DNA of 64,000 bases, taken from assembly GCA_905221605.1 (NCBI GenBank), contig CAJNDS010000520.1, forward strand, positions 1-64,000, written 5' to 3'. The position numbers and the translations under genes are program-made. Each line of letters starts with the position of its first letter. Position 1 is the stretch's first letter. This stretch comes from Symbiodinium natans. Lineage: Eukaryota > Sar > Dinophyceae > Suessiales > Symbiodiniaceae. Below are positions 1 to 13,121 of the stretch, piece after piece. The notes under the pieces are model-generated. The model was not told where the DNA came from. It saw only the letters and a program-made list of their open reading frames with translations, and made no database searches.

Positions 1-1667
1 CCCCAGCCCAAAGCCCTCAACTTCAACCTAAAAGAGTGCAAGCCCAAAGCCCTCAACCTCAACCTGAAAAGTTGCAAGCACGCGACCCTGGACCTGAACC
101 TTCAAACCCGTACCTCCCAGCCCTCAACCCAAACAGTCCTTCGACTCAAAAGTGTTCGAGGGTTTAGGGACCTCCGACATAAACCTTTCGAAGCCTTCGC
201 CTCAACCTGCCCAACACAAAGCAGTGCAAGCCCGAAACCCTCAATTTAGGGATCTATCTCGGGGTCCCACGGCCCGGGTCTCAAGATTCACGTCTTCGGA
301 TGGCATGCCCTCCTTCGCCTCCTTCGAGCTATGGGCCCGGAACCTAGAACAGCCATAGAGCGCCCCAATCCCGAACCCTAAACCCTCCAAACCCTAAACC
401 CTAATCCCCCTAAACCCTGAACCCTAAACCCCAACTCCCCCACAACCTCATCATCTTCAGGGTCTTATGAACATAGCCCCGAGATCTCAAAACGCCCAAG
501 CGGCCGCGGAGTGCCGTGGAGGCCTTTTCTGTGGCCTTTCCATTCGGAGCACTGCATGTACACACAGACACATTACTAAAACAAATGTATATATATATAT
601 ATATAGAGAGAGAACATGCAAATGGGGTGCAAAACGGAAAACCGACAGTGAGCGTCTGAAGGTCGGAATGTCGGAGTGTCTGCTGTGCTGTGAACACCCC
701 CCCTGCGCGCTGTCAATCTCTTCTTGTATGTAATGCGTATGCACGCATGTATGTATATTTAGGTTTGTGTAATATGTGTTTTTTAAGCGTACGTGTGTGC
801 ATGTATATGTATACATGTATGAAGGGGGAGACACATGCATATCTTCAGGACATATCGACTCTATTTCGGTGGACCTTGAGAAGCGACGGCCTCCACGCGA
901 GTTGACAGGACGCCTAGCTTCGCAGGCCCCCGTCTCGTTAGACGAGCCTAAACCCTAAACCCTAAACCCTCTAAATCCTAAACTCCTGAAGTGTGTTTCG
1001 GGGTTCCTGTTCCATGTGGAGTTCTTGCGTAATCTGGCTGGGGCAGGATGGGCTGCCCCTGTTTTGTAGTGGTCTCACGTCAGGAAGCAGTTCAGAAGTC
1101 GCAGCAATTGCAGATATCACCCCCCCAATCCCAAAAGAGCTCATGGTTCTGGGCCTCCGCCTGAGAAAACTGATCCGGGTTGTCAAGTCTCTGCAATACC
1201 CCACTATTCGTAAGCCTTGAATCCGGAAGACTGAGAGCTTCAGGAGTTGGCATTCTTCCTACGCAGCGTGGACGAAGAGCGGTCTACCCTACCGAATCCT
1301 GAACAAAAAAATCCCTGCGTGCCAGAACAATGGGCCTGCACGTGCTGCTCAGCCGCCTCGAGGTACCTGAACTGAGAGGACCGGGTAGCTTCAGCGTCGG
1401 AGAATGGGTCATCAACGCAAGGTCCCTCAAAATGCGAAAACTGAAACTAAAATCAATGAGCTTCTACTTTTTCTGCAAACTGTTTCTTTCGACGCCGATC
1501 GCCGAACCCGATTCTGATTCTGACCCCCTTGTGCCGAAAGCGCATCACAAAGTGCGGGAAGCGGGAAGACGCGGGAAGGCTCTCCGACCAGACCCAACCC
1601 GTTCGTGTCCTTTTCCAGCGCAGACCCTCCCGAGGGTTTGGGACATGTTTGCACAAAAGGGGGCCCC

Positions 1668-1722
<55 letters not shown>

Positions 1723-3160
1723 CGAGCAAAACAGAGGGCGCACCCTCGTGGATGCAACCAACTGGTGGTGGAGGAGCAGAACCATCCGCATCCTTCCGCC
1801 CTCCGCTTTTGCATCCCAAAACTCGGATCCTCAAAACAAAGTCGTGAAGCTGCATATTGCTGTACTCCTAAGACCCAAGGGATATTATGTCAAAACCGGG
1901 AGCTCTCATCATGCGGTTTCATGTGGAGCTCCTGGAACAAGGCCAGTACAACATCGTAGGCGTGTTTGGCTAATGTCCTATTCCCGTGCGTAACATGACT
2001 TCCGGTGCATGACGGGACGTGAAGGCGTCTGACAAGAGGGCTAAGAGCTTGGACTCAGCCTGACTTGGCTTCGGCATCGTGCCGTGCGCCTTGTAACGCA
2101 CAGACCGTTGCCCTTGAGACTTCTCATGACATTGCAATGAAAACGAAAGCGAGTGGCCTTTCATTGAGTGGTCGCCATGATAAGGAGTTTCATTGCATGA
2201 CGACAGTCTGAAAGGGCGAACTGTTCTAACATTGCCCTGAACCTTTTTATATCCGATGGCGCAAGTGACACGAATCATAACGCTCTCACCCGCCTATATA
2301 GGAACATTGATGTGTGAAGCCTGGTTACATCTATAACAAAATCTGATTAGTCAATAATAGTGACAGTACATACAGGCAACAGTGGGCAGTAATACTCAGA
2401 ACAGTGATAGCTCCTGGCCCTAAATGTCTGGATGTGGCACGGTAAACCTGGAATCCAGTGTGGTCGAGTGGCGCATCGAGCTTCTTCCGGATCTCCCACC
2501 ATATCGAGTCAAAGGACACCATGGCCTGGATCAGCACTACATATGTATACATACACATATACATATAAAACTATATACATACATAAAGTTAAACTTAACC
2601 CAGAAGACACATATGAATGTCAGTACAAGTATGTATGTATATCTTTATATATATATATATGTATATGTATACATACACATGTGTGTGCAATACCTGCTTG
2701 ACATGTTCGCTCTACGCGGGACTTACCCGAAAGCCGAGGCCAGAACGTTCGAGGGTTTAGGAGTTCCAACCGAGAGGGATGCAGTCATGAGGGCCCTTGT
2801 GAAAGCCTAAAGTCCCTTAAGTCCAGGCCTGGGAGATGCGCAGGTCCTGGACCTCCGACATCAACGACATCCTGGCTGTGCCAAGGGACTTGCCGACAGG
2901 ACACCCGGACTTTCAGGAACAAACGGACCAAATGTTTGAAGTCCTGTTTATTGAAGTCGCCCCAAAGCACACCCCGTATATGAATATTCGTAAGAAACCA
3001 TGCGCACGTGAGGTTCTCGCATCGAGCAAATTTTAGCACACCTTTCATCGCTGGGGAGGCCATGTAGATCCATAGCTCCTTGCTAAAGTGACAGGCATCC
3101 ACAAGCCAACGCTCGGAGGCTCCGAGGCCTGTCTCGGAAGAAAGCGCCCAAAGTCACATC
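1..3160. other. gene-poor host DNA with degenerate telomere-like tracts
   Basis: No reading frame here resembles a known protein. The stretch holds degenerate CCCTAAA-type tracts near 371-428 and 950-985, an AT dinucleotide run near 585-606, a GT microsatellite at 1671-1720 and AT-rich TATA/CATA runs near 2540-2690. Reading frames are short and overlap on both strands, as expected for non-coding DNA of about 50% G+C. Unrecognised exons of intron-rich genes cannot be excluded. Confidence 0.5.
1671..1720. repeat. (TG)25 microsatellite
   Basis: A pure run of 25 TG dinucleotides. It generates artefactual CVCV and THTH frames on both strands. Such tracts are hypervariable and can adopt Z-DNA. Confidence 0.97.
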
Positions 3161-4115
3161 CTCCCAGGTGATGCTCATGATGCTCGCATTCGGAGGTTCG
3201 CGTCCAATGGCACACGAGCGCAGAGCCTCCCAGCTGATGCTCATGATGCTCGCGTTCGGGGGCTCGTGCTCCTTCCTGGCACACGAGCGCAGAGCCTCCC
3301 AGCTGATGCTCATGATGCTCGCGTTCGGGGGCTCGTGCTCCTTCCTGGCACACGAGCGCAGAGCCTCCCAGCTGATGCTCATGATGCTCGCGTTCGGGGG
3401 CTCGTGCTCCTTCCTGGCACACGAGCGCAGAGCCTCCCAGCTGATGCTCATGATGCTCGCGTTCGGGGGCTCGAGCCTACCAGCTGATGCTCATGATGCT
3501 CGCGTTCGGGGGCTCGTTCCTGGCACACGAGCGCAAAGCCTCCCAGCTGATGCTCATGATGCTCGCGTTCGGGGGCTCGTTCCTGGCACACGAGCGCAGA
3601 GCCTCCCAGCTGATGCTCATGATGCTCGCGTTCGGGGCCTTGTTCCTGGCACACGAGCGCAGAGCCTCCCAGCTGATGCTCATGATGCTCGCGTTCGGGG
3701 TTCGGGGTCTCGTTCCTGGCACACGAGCGCAGAGCCTCCCAGCTGATGCTCATGATGCTCGCGTTCGGGGCCTCGTTCCTGGCACACGAGGGCAGAGCCT
3801 CCTAGCTGATGCTCATGATGCTCGCGTTCGGGGCCTTGTTCCTGGCACACGAGCGCAAAGCCTCCCAGCTGATGCTCATGATGCTCGCGTTCGGGGCCTT
3901 GTTCCTGGCACACGAGCGCAGAGCCTCCCAGCTGATGCTCATGATGCTCGCGTTCGGGGCACACGAGCGCAGTGCCTCCCAGCTGATGCTCATGATGCTC
4001 GCGTTCGGGGCCTTGTTCCTGGCACACGAGCGCAGAGCCTCCCAGCTGATGCTCATGATGCTCGCGTTCGGGGCCTTGTTCCTGGCACACGAGCGCAGAG
4101 CCTCCCAGCTGGAGG
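3161..4115 (+). repeat. GC-rich minisatellite, about 15 copies of a 45-70 bp unit
   Basis: About fifteen tandem copies share the core GCTGATGCTCATGATGCTCG followed by CGTTCGGGG, a variable part (CTCGTTCCTGGCACACGAGCG) and CAGAGCCTCC. Unit length varies from about 45 to 70 bp because internal segments are present or absent. The first copy (from 3161) is the most diverged, and the last copies are nearly identical, suggesting recent expansion. All six frames stay open across much of the array because the unit lacks stops. That is a repeat effect, not evidence of a gene. Isolated copies of the core occur far away, near 20515, 58031 and 58908. Confidence 0.93.
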
Positions 4116-4416
4116 CATGCGGGAGCGGAAGCAGGCCCCTGCTTGTTTTCAGCGTCAGAAGAATTCATCATGGACAGCGTGGCTTCGCCGCATGTTGTCA
4201 TCACAGCATGCCAGAGCCCGTTCGGGAGACGAGAGGCGGGGGTTTTAGGGCTTGAGGGTTTACAGGGCTTATCGTTGAGGTTTAGGGGACAAGGGCACGG
4301 GGACTCTCCCAATTTTCTCCCTTTTGCAACTGGCTTGCAAAGTCACGCCAGGAACCCACCCCTGATGTCGCTCAAGTCGCTGCACTGGTGACAGAACCGA
4401 GAGAAGCCAATTTTCT

Positions 4417-4467
4417 CCCTAAACCCTAAACCCTAAACCCTAAACCCTAAACCCTAAACCCTAAACG
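4417..4467 (+). repeat. telomere-type CCCTAAA array, 7 copies
   Basis: Seven tandem CCCTAAA heptamers, the complement of TTTAGGG, then one degenerate copy. This is an interstitial tract, since unique sequence continues on both sides. Confidence 0.95.
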
Positions 4468-7400
4468 CTAAGCCCTAACCCTATACCCAACTTGTCCCGC
4501 TGGGCATCCCCGAGTTGCAGGGCTTCGAATCTTGGGGCGTTTCTGGGGGCTGAAGAGGTGGAAGCTGTTTGAAACGACGGATTACCGGTATATGGGTTCA
4601 GGGTTTAGGAATGTTTAGGATGAAGTGTTTCGCGCACCCTCAACCCCCTTACTTCTGCGTGTGTGAGTGCCTAGTCCAAATCAAACTTTCGGCGCCGGGC
4701 CGCTTGCTGTGTAGCTGGTCGCGGAACCATCGCTGCACCCGCCTTAGCCCATCCGAGCAAGGAAGCAATCGACTTTGTGGACTTGTGGGTTCAGGGTATA
4801 AACTACATCCTTGTCAAGCCCTGAACACCAGCAAAGCAGCCAAGAGTCTAAGTGGGTCTGGGAGAAGGGTAAGGAACAAGAGTTTTCTACAACAGGAGCA
4901 ACTTCGCAAATGCCAAAGAAGGCGCTTCGTTTGGCCAGCGTTGTGCTGGTAGACACCCAAGAGGTGGGTCTTGCCCTTGCAGCAAAAGCTTCGCATGCTT
5001 GGGGTCTTGAGGGGATAAGAGGGCTTTTAGAGGGCTTCTATAGGGGGCCTTCTCGCACCTTTACAGCGTGCTGCTTATAGTTTTAGAAGAAGCCCCCAAG
5101 CTAGATCAACCCACATAGTTCTGTAACATGCTTGCACACCGTGTCTCTTCAAAAGGCTTCAAGACTTTCTTAGGTTTCTTTGCAGATGGCCGGGTCGACA
5201 TTCTACAAGAGGGTCCCTTCTTCTTTGGATACTCCAAATTCATAGTGAAAACCCGCGTGTTCTACTGTGTGACTACTGTGTGCCAACATCCCAAGTAAGT
5301 CTTCATAGGCTGCTTGGAATGAGGGAGGCTCCACGGCCTCCTGAATCCTCCGCAGACTCCTGATACTTTGGCTGGGAGGGAAGTCGGGACCTTCGGACCT
5401 AGTATAGGGGGGGTCGGAATGATGACTTATGGTTCCTTTATAAATAGTTGTACGAGCTTACCCCCCCTCCCCCCCCCCCCCCAAAAAAAAAAATTCTAAG
5501 TATTAAGGCCCCTATATTCAGCTTCGCTTCTCTGGGGGGGGGCTTCAGGAAGTTTCGGAGTTATGGGCTTCAGACCGGCCTCGAGCCACTCGTTCATGTA
5601 GGACGCCATCTGCAGCGACTGCTGCTGAACTTCCTCAGTCGGCCAGGCGTACTGCAAGCAAGTACCAGGGCAACAAAGTAGTTGAGCAGGCGCGTGAGCT
5701 CGCGCGATGTTTGTTGATTCTCTTCACACACTGCAGGTGAGAAGACATGCTAGCCGCTAGCCCCCAGCGATGCGGACGCTGGCCTCAACTCTCTGTTCTC
5801 CAGTTATCGCGTGGGGTTCTCTGTGTTCCCCTTCAGCCCAAACCCTAAAGTTCCTAAAGCCTAAGCCTCAACCGGTGGCGTCTTTGAGGCATTCTAATGC
5901 ACTACAAGGTTCCGGGCTTCCTTAAGACACTGGTTTTGGGTTCGGGGTGTTTCGGGTTTAGGGTATAGCACCAGTCCCCACAACCCCGTCTAGTGCCTCC
6001 TGAGTCCTGCAGCGCCTATTTGTCACTCAATGAAGACCATCTATGTCCCTCTTGTTCATCTGCTACACTGCAGATACACTGCAGGTACTTTTATCTAGTG
6101 ATGTTCAACGTTTCTAGCTCTTGCAATGATCCAGTTGCCTAGTCTCAAGTTATCCCACTACATTTCTGCATCATATGAGGCCGTTGAATCACGGTGGACT
6201 GTTCATTCGCTTCCATAGGCAAGTCACGGGAATTGCTGCGTTTCACTTGTCACATCTCGTCGCACTTTTCGGGAACGTTTGTATGTCTGGTACTTACCCC
6301 GACTCGGAACCGCTTCGCAACACGTCTGCTCTAAGTATGTCCTTGTAACGTCAACAACACAAGCCCAAGCTTTCCGGAGCCGGCTTGAACGTCAACCTCG
6401 AACTTCAAGCGCCCAACCATGTGGACCGTACACTCCATTCTTGAAGGGTTGTTGATTTGCCCTGACATGTCCCACTAAGCAAACAAGCTGCCTCCGCACG
6501 GGACATCTTTCGGCTTGAGACAGCCATCACCTGAAATGTGGGGGACGTTCTCTGGCTTGGAAGTTGTTGGGTTGTTTACTGTGGAGGGTGCAAGGGCTAT
6601 AGAGGTTCAAGGTGGCTGCAAAGTGCGCATGTAGGCACTGGCCTTCGGGTTGCTTGGACCATTGGTTTGAAGCACATCTTGCGCGCCCAAGCCCGAAACA
6701 AAACTCCGAAATCTGTCCTGTAGCAATCTCGCCTGGGTGGGAGGGCCGGGTCTACCGTCGGATTCCGAAGAATCTTCCGTCAAGATGGCACGAGCCAAGT
6801 CGGCCCGCTCTACCTCTCTTCTTCTTTGTGAGTCTCCAACTGGTGCAGAGTGTAGGCTTTCCCTAGGCTCTAGGTTTTGAAGTGTAACAGTCATTACAGG
6901 GTTTAGGCTCCCCCTGGGACCTCAACAACCAATGCTTTTGGTACTCCCTGCTTGGGAATGTGTATATATATATATATACATATTATACATAATATCCGTA
7001 TGTAAACGTAAAACTGGCATAGCCCATCAGGGCACGGCAGTTTCAAGGAGACTTTCAGATGTCCCCCAAGATAACATAACAATGACAAAGGCAAGAGGAG
7101 TATCCATGCATTCATATTATTTACTTCTTACCTGCTTCTCAGGCGCGGTGGTGTGCAACGTCGCGACATCCCCGGAGAGCTCGCGCAATGAACGGAGGCC
7201 TTCGGAGACGTTTGCGCCTGGCGCCAGACACATCTGCTGGTGATGTCCAGGGTCTAGGGTTTGGAAGCCTAGTTCAGGGGGTTGAGGTTCTGGGCCTTCA
7301 GGTTCGGGCATAGTGTCCAAGGCTACGGAGAGTTTGATCTGCAGGAGATGCAGCCAAGCACACGCTCAGGAGAGAAGGAGCGCCAGGTTCATGATGGAGG

Positions 7401-10400
7401 GGGGAGTTTAGGGTTTAGGGTTTAGGGTTCAGGATTTAGGGTTTAGGGCTCTGTGTAGGCGTTGAGAAGTCTGAGGGTTTCGGATCAAGGATTTGCATGG
7501 AAACCCTCTAACCCTGGGAAGACTTATCAAGAGAACCGGACAAACTCAACAAAGGTGGACCCCGGATGTTCTTGGACTTTGGGGCATAACACAGGACGCC
7601 CCTCAAATTCTGGACCCTCCACCCTGAAACCTTGGGGGAAAATACCGTATGCCCGTGTTCTGCAACCCAGGAAGCCTAATATGGGCGCCTCAATGATTAG
7701 AATAGGGTGGGGGGGGGTCATTCTGGTATACATATAGAGGGACCCTAAGGGAGTGTAGTTAGTAGCTTAAAAACTAGAGTAGTTTTTTTTTCGTGGGGGG
7801 GGGATGTGTTATTATGGCATAAATATATAGAGGGACCCGAAGGGCATATTATTCGTAACTATTCCGAGCCCTATGTATTACTGTGGGGCCCCCGCCTGCA
7901 GCTCCCTGCCAGCGGCTCGAGAAGGAGCGAATGGCGCGAGCCGCAGCCACAGAGGCCCCGGGCTCGAGGGCGGCCTGGCTTCGGTTTTTTTGACCATCTA
8001 TCTGACAATCCATTTCTCAAAATTATGGTCCTTTTTTGGGTACCCGAAATTAGCCAGTGTCTAACAGCAGGAGTGCGAGATATCGAGCTGCGCGAGTTGA
8101 AGCTGGCTCACGGAACAACATGCTCTAAACTCTACAGAAGACCTGCTGTGACAGAAGCCTCCAGAGAGCTACTTCAAACCTCCCCCCCGCGCCTCACTCG
8201 CCATGGCAGCCATTTCGGCCAAGCTGGACTTCACTGCTTCACGGATTTGCGCGCCCTGGCGGAGAATGCTTGGACAAGGTCGGCAGCGTACACTAGTTGC
8301 TTTGCCTGGGGCTTTCAGACAACATCACAGGAGGTCAGCATGCATTCAGCACATGAAAACATTGCTTTGTGTTTCTCCGAATCTTGTAGCACAGGCGATC
8401 CTTTTTCTATTGGCTCATCCTTGTTTGTTATGTCATCGTCAATAGAAAACGGCGCAATTCACTTTGTTTCGTGTTAGGCGCATTTTGCATAAACCTAATC
8501 GGTATAAGCCTACACATACATACACAAACATCCATGCATACGTTTTTCCTTCATAAGTATGCATAGGTCTGTATACCTATGTGTGTGACTCTAGAATACA
8601 AGCGACGTTGCATTTGCTTATTCGCTCCACGGACCAAAGCATAGCGAAGCGCTTATCTCCAGAAACCCCCCCTCCCAAACCCTAACGCCCTGGCAAAGGC
8701 ACGGGGTGGAAGGGGCAGGGAAGGGTGCTCAAGACACAGTAACCCACGGAATCATGAGCACACCATCGCGCGTGAAAGCTTCATGAAAGCATCAAAGCTT
8801 ACAATTCCGGTATGTGCCTCTTCATTCAGGGCCGTGTGGCCCGAGTTCTGGCCAACCTGAGAGGATTTAGGGTTTAGGCTTGGGGGGTTAGGGTTTGGGG
8901 TTTAGGGGCTGGGGTTTTAGGAGTTTAGGGTTCAGAGATCTAGGGCTGGAGGGCCGCATGCTCATGGCCCGATGCTGCTGCGTGCGCGATGCTTATGTGT
9001 GCTACGACGCGAATGTTGAGTCATGAGATCAAGCACACGCAACTGGGATCTAAAATCAGCCGTAGGCGTAAACCGAAAAAATGACACACGGCAACTTTGC
9101 TGTCAAATAGACGTCCCATGGTCTGCCATTTAGCAGCGCCTGTTGTAGTTCGAACGGTCGAGGGTTTAGGTCTTGAAACATTCACCAAGCTTTGGGGGTT
9201 GGAGGTCTACCCTCGTGCAGTCGCTAGCATGGGTCGACAAAAAGGTGGTGTGTGTGTGCGCACAAGTGAACTCGGCTTGATTTCAGCCAGGCAACATAAT
9301 GCTCCAAAAGAATCTGCGTATTCTTCCCGACGATCTCAACCGCATCCTCCAGTGCCCGCAGAATGGCATCGTCACCTTTTCCTCAGAATAGAGTGGCAAC
9401 GCCGTAAATCCTTGCAACATGAAGAAAAAGATGGAAGCGACTTCGAAACAACCATTGGTTACTTTATGCCCCTGTCTATACTTCTTCCCAAGGTCTGAAC
9501 ATTTTTTTGGTGCCTAAGTTTTGGCTTCGTGCACCCCATATGACTGTCCCAGCATCTAACGGCATCGCGGATGCAGTGAAGGTCGCAGAAGGTACGAGCA
9601 AAGCCGTGCCTGCATAAGGGTCAGGGCTTCTGACATGACAACAAGAAAGATCTTTCAAGAGGCTGAGGGAAGGCTGTAAAAAGGGTTTGGAGGGTTCGGG
9701 CTGCTTCAACGTCTTGATGTTCAGAACTTCGGCGTCCCACTGCCTTTGGGGATTTGGGACCTGTGGCTCCGCTTGGTTTTCAAAAAAATCTGAACCCCGA
9801 AAAAGTCTCTGCCATGGCGCTGAATGGGATTGCAGTCCCTGTCGATCGCTGTGGTGTATTGCTTCTCGTGCCTGGGTTCGGATATGACACCCCGGGACAA
9901 AACGGGGTTTGCGGTGTAGGGTTTCGGGGTTGTGAGGGGAAACAACAACCCCATGGCATGCCCACACGGCAGTTTCGATGATCTGGATTCTCCGCCTGGC
10001 CGCCCGCTCTGCTCCATGTCAAAATACGCCTTCAACAACGAGAAGGCATAGGAGCCTGCCGACTTGGGCGGTGTTGGGGAGCTTGGGAGCTTCGGGCTCT
10101 GGCGTATTGGCCAAACAGGAATCACTACGGGACGGGATGGCTTGAGGCTGCCACTCATGACCACCTCAATCCCAGGCGAAGGAGCCGCAAAACTGCCCAA
10201 ACTGCCTAAACAGCCCCCCCCCCCGCCTCCCCCTCCCCCCCACTCAGCTGAGGGCGGCGCCAATGTCAGCGATTAAGCTGCCCGGCTTTTTCAAGATGCC
10301 GGCGCCCATCGGTGCGACCTTGGTGGGGGGAGGAAACCAACAGTGGAGTTTAGGCTGTTGGGGTTTTGGGCTAGGGTTTAGGGGTTAGGGTTTATAACCT

Positions 10401-13050
10401 AAACCCTAAACCCTAAACCCTAAACCCTAAACCTTTCGGGTGTTAAGGTGTTTTCTTTTCACGGTGTTCGGTGGTCGGCTTTTCAACGCTGGTTTAGGAA
10501 TACTTCTCGAGATGCTTGGAGCAGAAGCATGGACCGCTTTGAGTCGCCAGGAACTGGGCTGATGAGGGCACCCTAAACCCTAAACCCTAAACCCTGCAGG
10601 GTGCGAGAAAGCCTGGCTCGGGAGATGTGCAGACCTTTGAGGGAGGAGGAACCCAGGAAGAAGCAACAATCGAGCCATAACATCAAGCTGACAGCCTTGG
10701 AGGAGGCAGGTCGAACATCGCTGAAACTCTCAACGCAGATCCTGCGCCGGAACTCAGACCCCCCAAAACTAGGGTCTAGGGTTAACCCTAGGGCCACTAC
10801 ACCCCCCCTCTATACTACCCCCCCTCCTAGGTTCCCCCCTTGAATAGCCCGAGACAAAACCCAGGCAGGAGTCTCAGAAGAGGACGGAAATGGAGACTCT
10901 CTGGGTTGGGAGCAGGAGACACACGAAGGCTAGGTTGAGGGCCCCTTCTGAGGGATCCCAGACATTGGGGAATTAGCGAGTGCGCATGCAAAGTGGTGAA
11001 GCCTTCTACGCCGCCCTTGAGAGGAGGGTTGAAAACTTAGGGTAGCACAGGCCGAGACCCAGCCCTTGGCATGCAGGGTTCGTTATTTGAGAAAAAAATT
11101 GGGGCCCCTGAGAAAGCTGGGGATCCCTGCCACGACGTCCGGGACTCCGGCAGAGTAACCCTTCAGCGCGTCCTTTCACATCTGAGATCCCTCTGAGCCC
11201 TCTGAACCCTCTGAACCCTGAATCTCTTCTGCTCTACAGTCGTGCCTACTTGTGATGCTCCTGTTCATGCCCAATGTCTGCTTCACTGCAGAACGCTTGT
11301 AGAGTGCTGGATGCAGTTTTGGCGGCGGCGTGTGAAGCTGTAGTTGCAGCATGCAGCACCAACACGGCACGCAAGTCAGTCCGGACTCACCCTATCCGAA
11401 GATACACCACACAAAGCCACGGCCCTAAACCGCATGACGGCATGACGATTCTGGACCCGAAACCACTGTCAGTCCGCAGCCAAGGAAGCGACGCCGGCCT
11501 TCACCGAGTGCTCCTCTGCGGCAACCCTCTTCTGAACTTAATCCTTCTTGCTTCTTGTGACCAGAAGGGTTTGGTCTTTAAAAGTTCTGCATCCAAGGGT
11601 CAAAGAGAGTGGCCTGGACGATTTGTGCTTCGATTCGTAAGGTCTCGTCAGCTCAAGTGTGCCAAAGTAAACCCTGAATAATGATTGGGGTTTGGGGTTT
11701 TTCCTGAGGCTCAAATGCCAAGTCGAAAGAGCAGAAAGGAGTCAGGAAGCACAAGCCCCAAACCCTAAACATTCCCGAAACCCTGAACCCTAAACCCCTA
11801 CACTGAGAACCCTGTATAGATTGTAATTGTAGTCGCGCGTTTCGACGCTCCAGCGTTGCTGCTCTACGCGAACTGTATGGAGCAGAGTGAGGAAAACGAG
11901 GAAGAGACATTTGCAGCACGGAAAACGCTTTCGGGAAATAACGGCTCCAGTGACTTTAGTACTGCGTACTTGCGCATGATGACTGTGCACCCGTCGACGC
12001 ATGTCGACCACGCAGACTCCGAAAGCAAATGGTAACGCACAACACTCACAACGTGGTGACGAAAGAGCCCCGACCATACTTGCTGACCCTGAAGAAGCCC
12101 GAAAGACCGTAATTCCTACCCGAAAAGAAGCCCTAAAGAGGAAGCGTCGGGTTCTTGAGCGTTCTGGATGTATTTCAAAGCGGCACGCAAACGGGGGTGC
12201 AAAAGGCTTCTGTGCACAAATCTTCGGATCACCCCGACCTCTTGACGAATCGAACCATTCCTTTCACGAGCCGAATGTCCGCGGAAAACCCTTCATTGGC
12301 TTCAATCGGACATTGCGATTTACCTGCCAGTCCTGTCTCAGCTTGAATATGTGGAGATTTCGCGCTCGTTCTCGATCGGTGCCTGAGGCAAAGCAATCCA
12401 GAATTTCAATCTACCAGTCGCCGAGTTACCATGCTCCCTCATCAAAACCCAAAAAACCAGTGTCCGTTAGCAGGGCAAAACTTCACGGAATGAGCTCACG
12501 GAAGCGTTGGCAAAAGCAGGCGCCCCGAACCAGTAGAACCAGTAGAACCAGTACACGCGGAAGTTCCGCGGAGAATAAAGAACTCGGCTTTTATGGGGTC
12601 TTCTCATGGGATATGGTTGTAGATCAAGAGGGGGGGGGGGCTGCAGGTTAGAGGGCTCCCTTTTGAACCCAGACTCTGCTCCGAAGGCTCCCTAAACCCT
12701 AAACCCTATAAATCGGAACGTGCATAAGGCTTTGTTGGTGATAGGCCGGGTGTGGGATGTAAGGGGTTCGCGCGGATCTGAGATGCTTGGAGCAGCGTTG
12801 CTATGTTGCTGCACGCTTCCTACGGCAGACTTTCTGGCATACTGCTTGAGCTATCTTGAGCTTACAAAGCTGAAGTGACGTGTCGCAAAGCACGGACCCA
12901 AAAGGAAAGGCACAGGCCCTGAGATTGACACACGGGTTCCGTGCAGTTTCCGCAAAGCTTCCGCCAAGTTCGCGTCAAACGCGGCGGACAGAGACCCTCT
13001 ATAGGGGGTCTCTGGGAAAGCCGATGCGCAAACTTAGAAATCAGATTTTG
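4468..13050. other. gene-poor host DNA with small telomere-like tracts and homopolymers
   Basis: No credible gene is recognised. Visible items are short TTTAGGG/CCCTAAA tracts near 7408-7450, 8870-8950, 10370-10432, 10571-10594, 11760-11800 and 12690-12710, and a poly-C/poly-A junction at 5461-5493. There is also a partial direct repeat: GGGGGGG tracts followed by TATAGAGGGACCC at about 7706-7750 and 7795-7840. The longest open frames (7806-8477, 223 codons; 12001-12651, 216 codons) show no domain or motif I recognise and are compositionally like the rest. Confidence 0.45.
10397..10432 (+). repeat. telomere-type CCCTAAA array, 5 copies
   Basis: Five CCCTAAA heptamers directly after a short oppositely oriented TTTAGGG-like tract at 10373-10392. 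The two tracts therefore face each other head to head. Confidence 0.9.
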
Positions 13051-13053
13051 AAT

Positions 13054-13121
13054 CCCCCCCCCCACCCCCCCCCCCCCCCCCCCCCCCCCGCGCGCGCGCG
13101 CGCGCGCGCGCGCGCGCGCGC
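13054..13121. repeat. poly-C run fused to a (CG)n dinucleotide run
   Basis: A poly-C stretch of about 35 bases, interrupted by one A, runs directly into about sixteen CG dinucleotides. Alternating CG is the classic Z-DNA former, and the C run can form i-motif/G-quadruplex structures. Length here may be affected by assembly. Confidence 0.9.

Noticed and set aside
3045-4312. Repeat-protein-like frames across the minisatellite
   Set aside because: Several frames on both strands are open at once because the unit lacks stop codons, and unit lengths are not multiples of three throughout.
7806-8477. 223-codon plus-strand frame
   Set aside because: Crosses low-complexity sequence, with no recognisable motif or coding composition.
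12001-12651. 216-codon ATG-started frame
   Set aside because: No recognisable domain, basic low-complexity composition, and G+C like the surrounding DNA; it could be a gene but I cannot support it.
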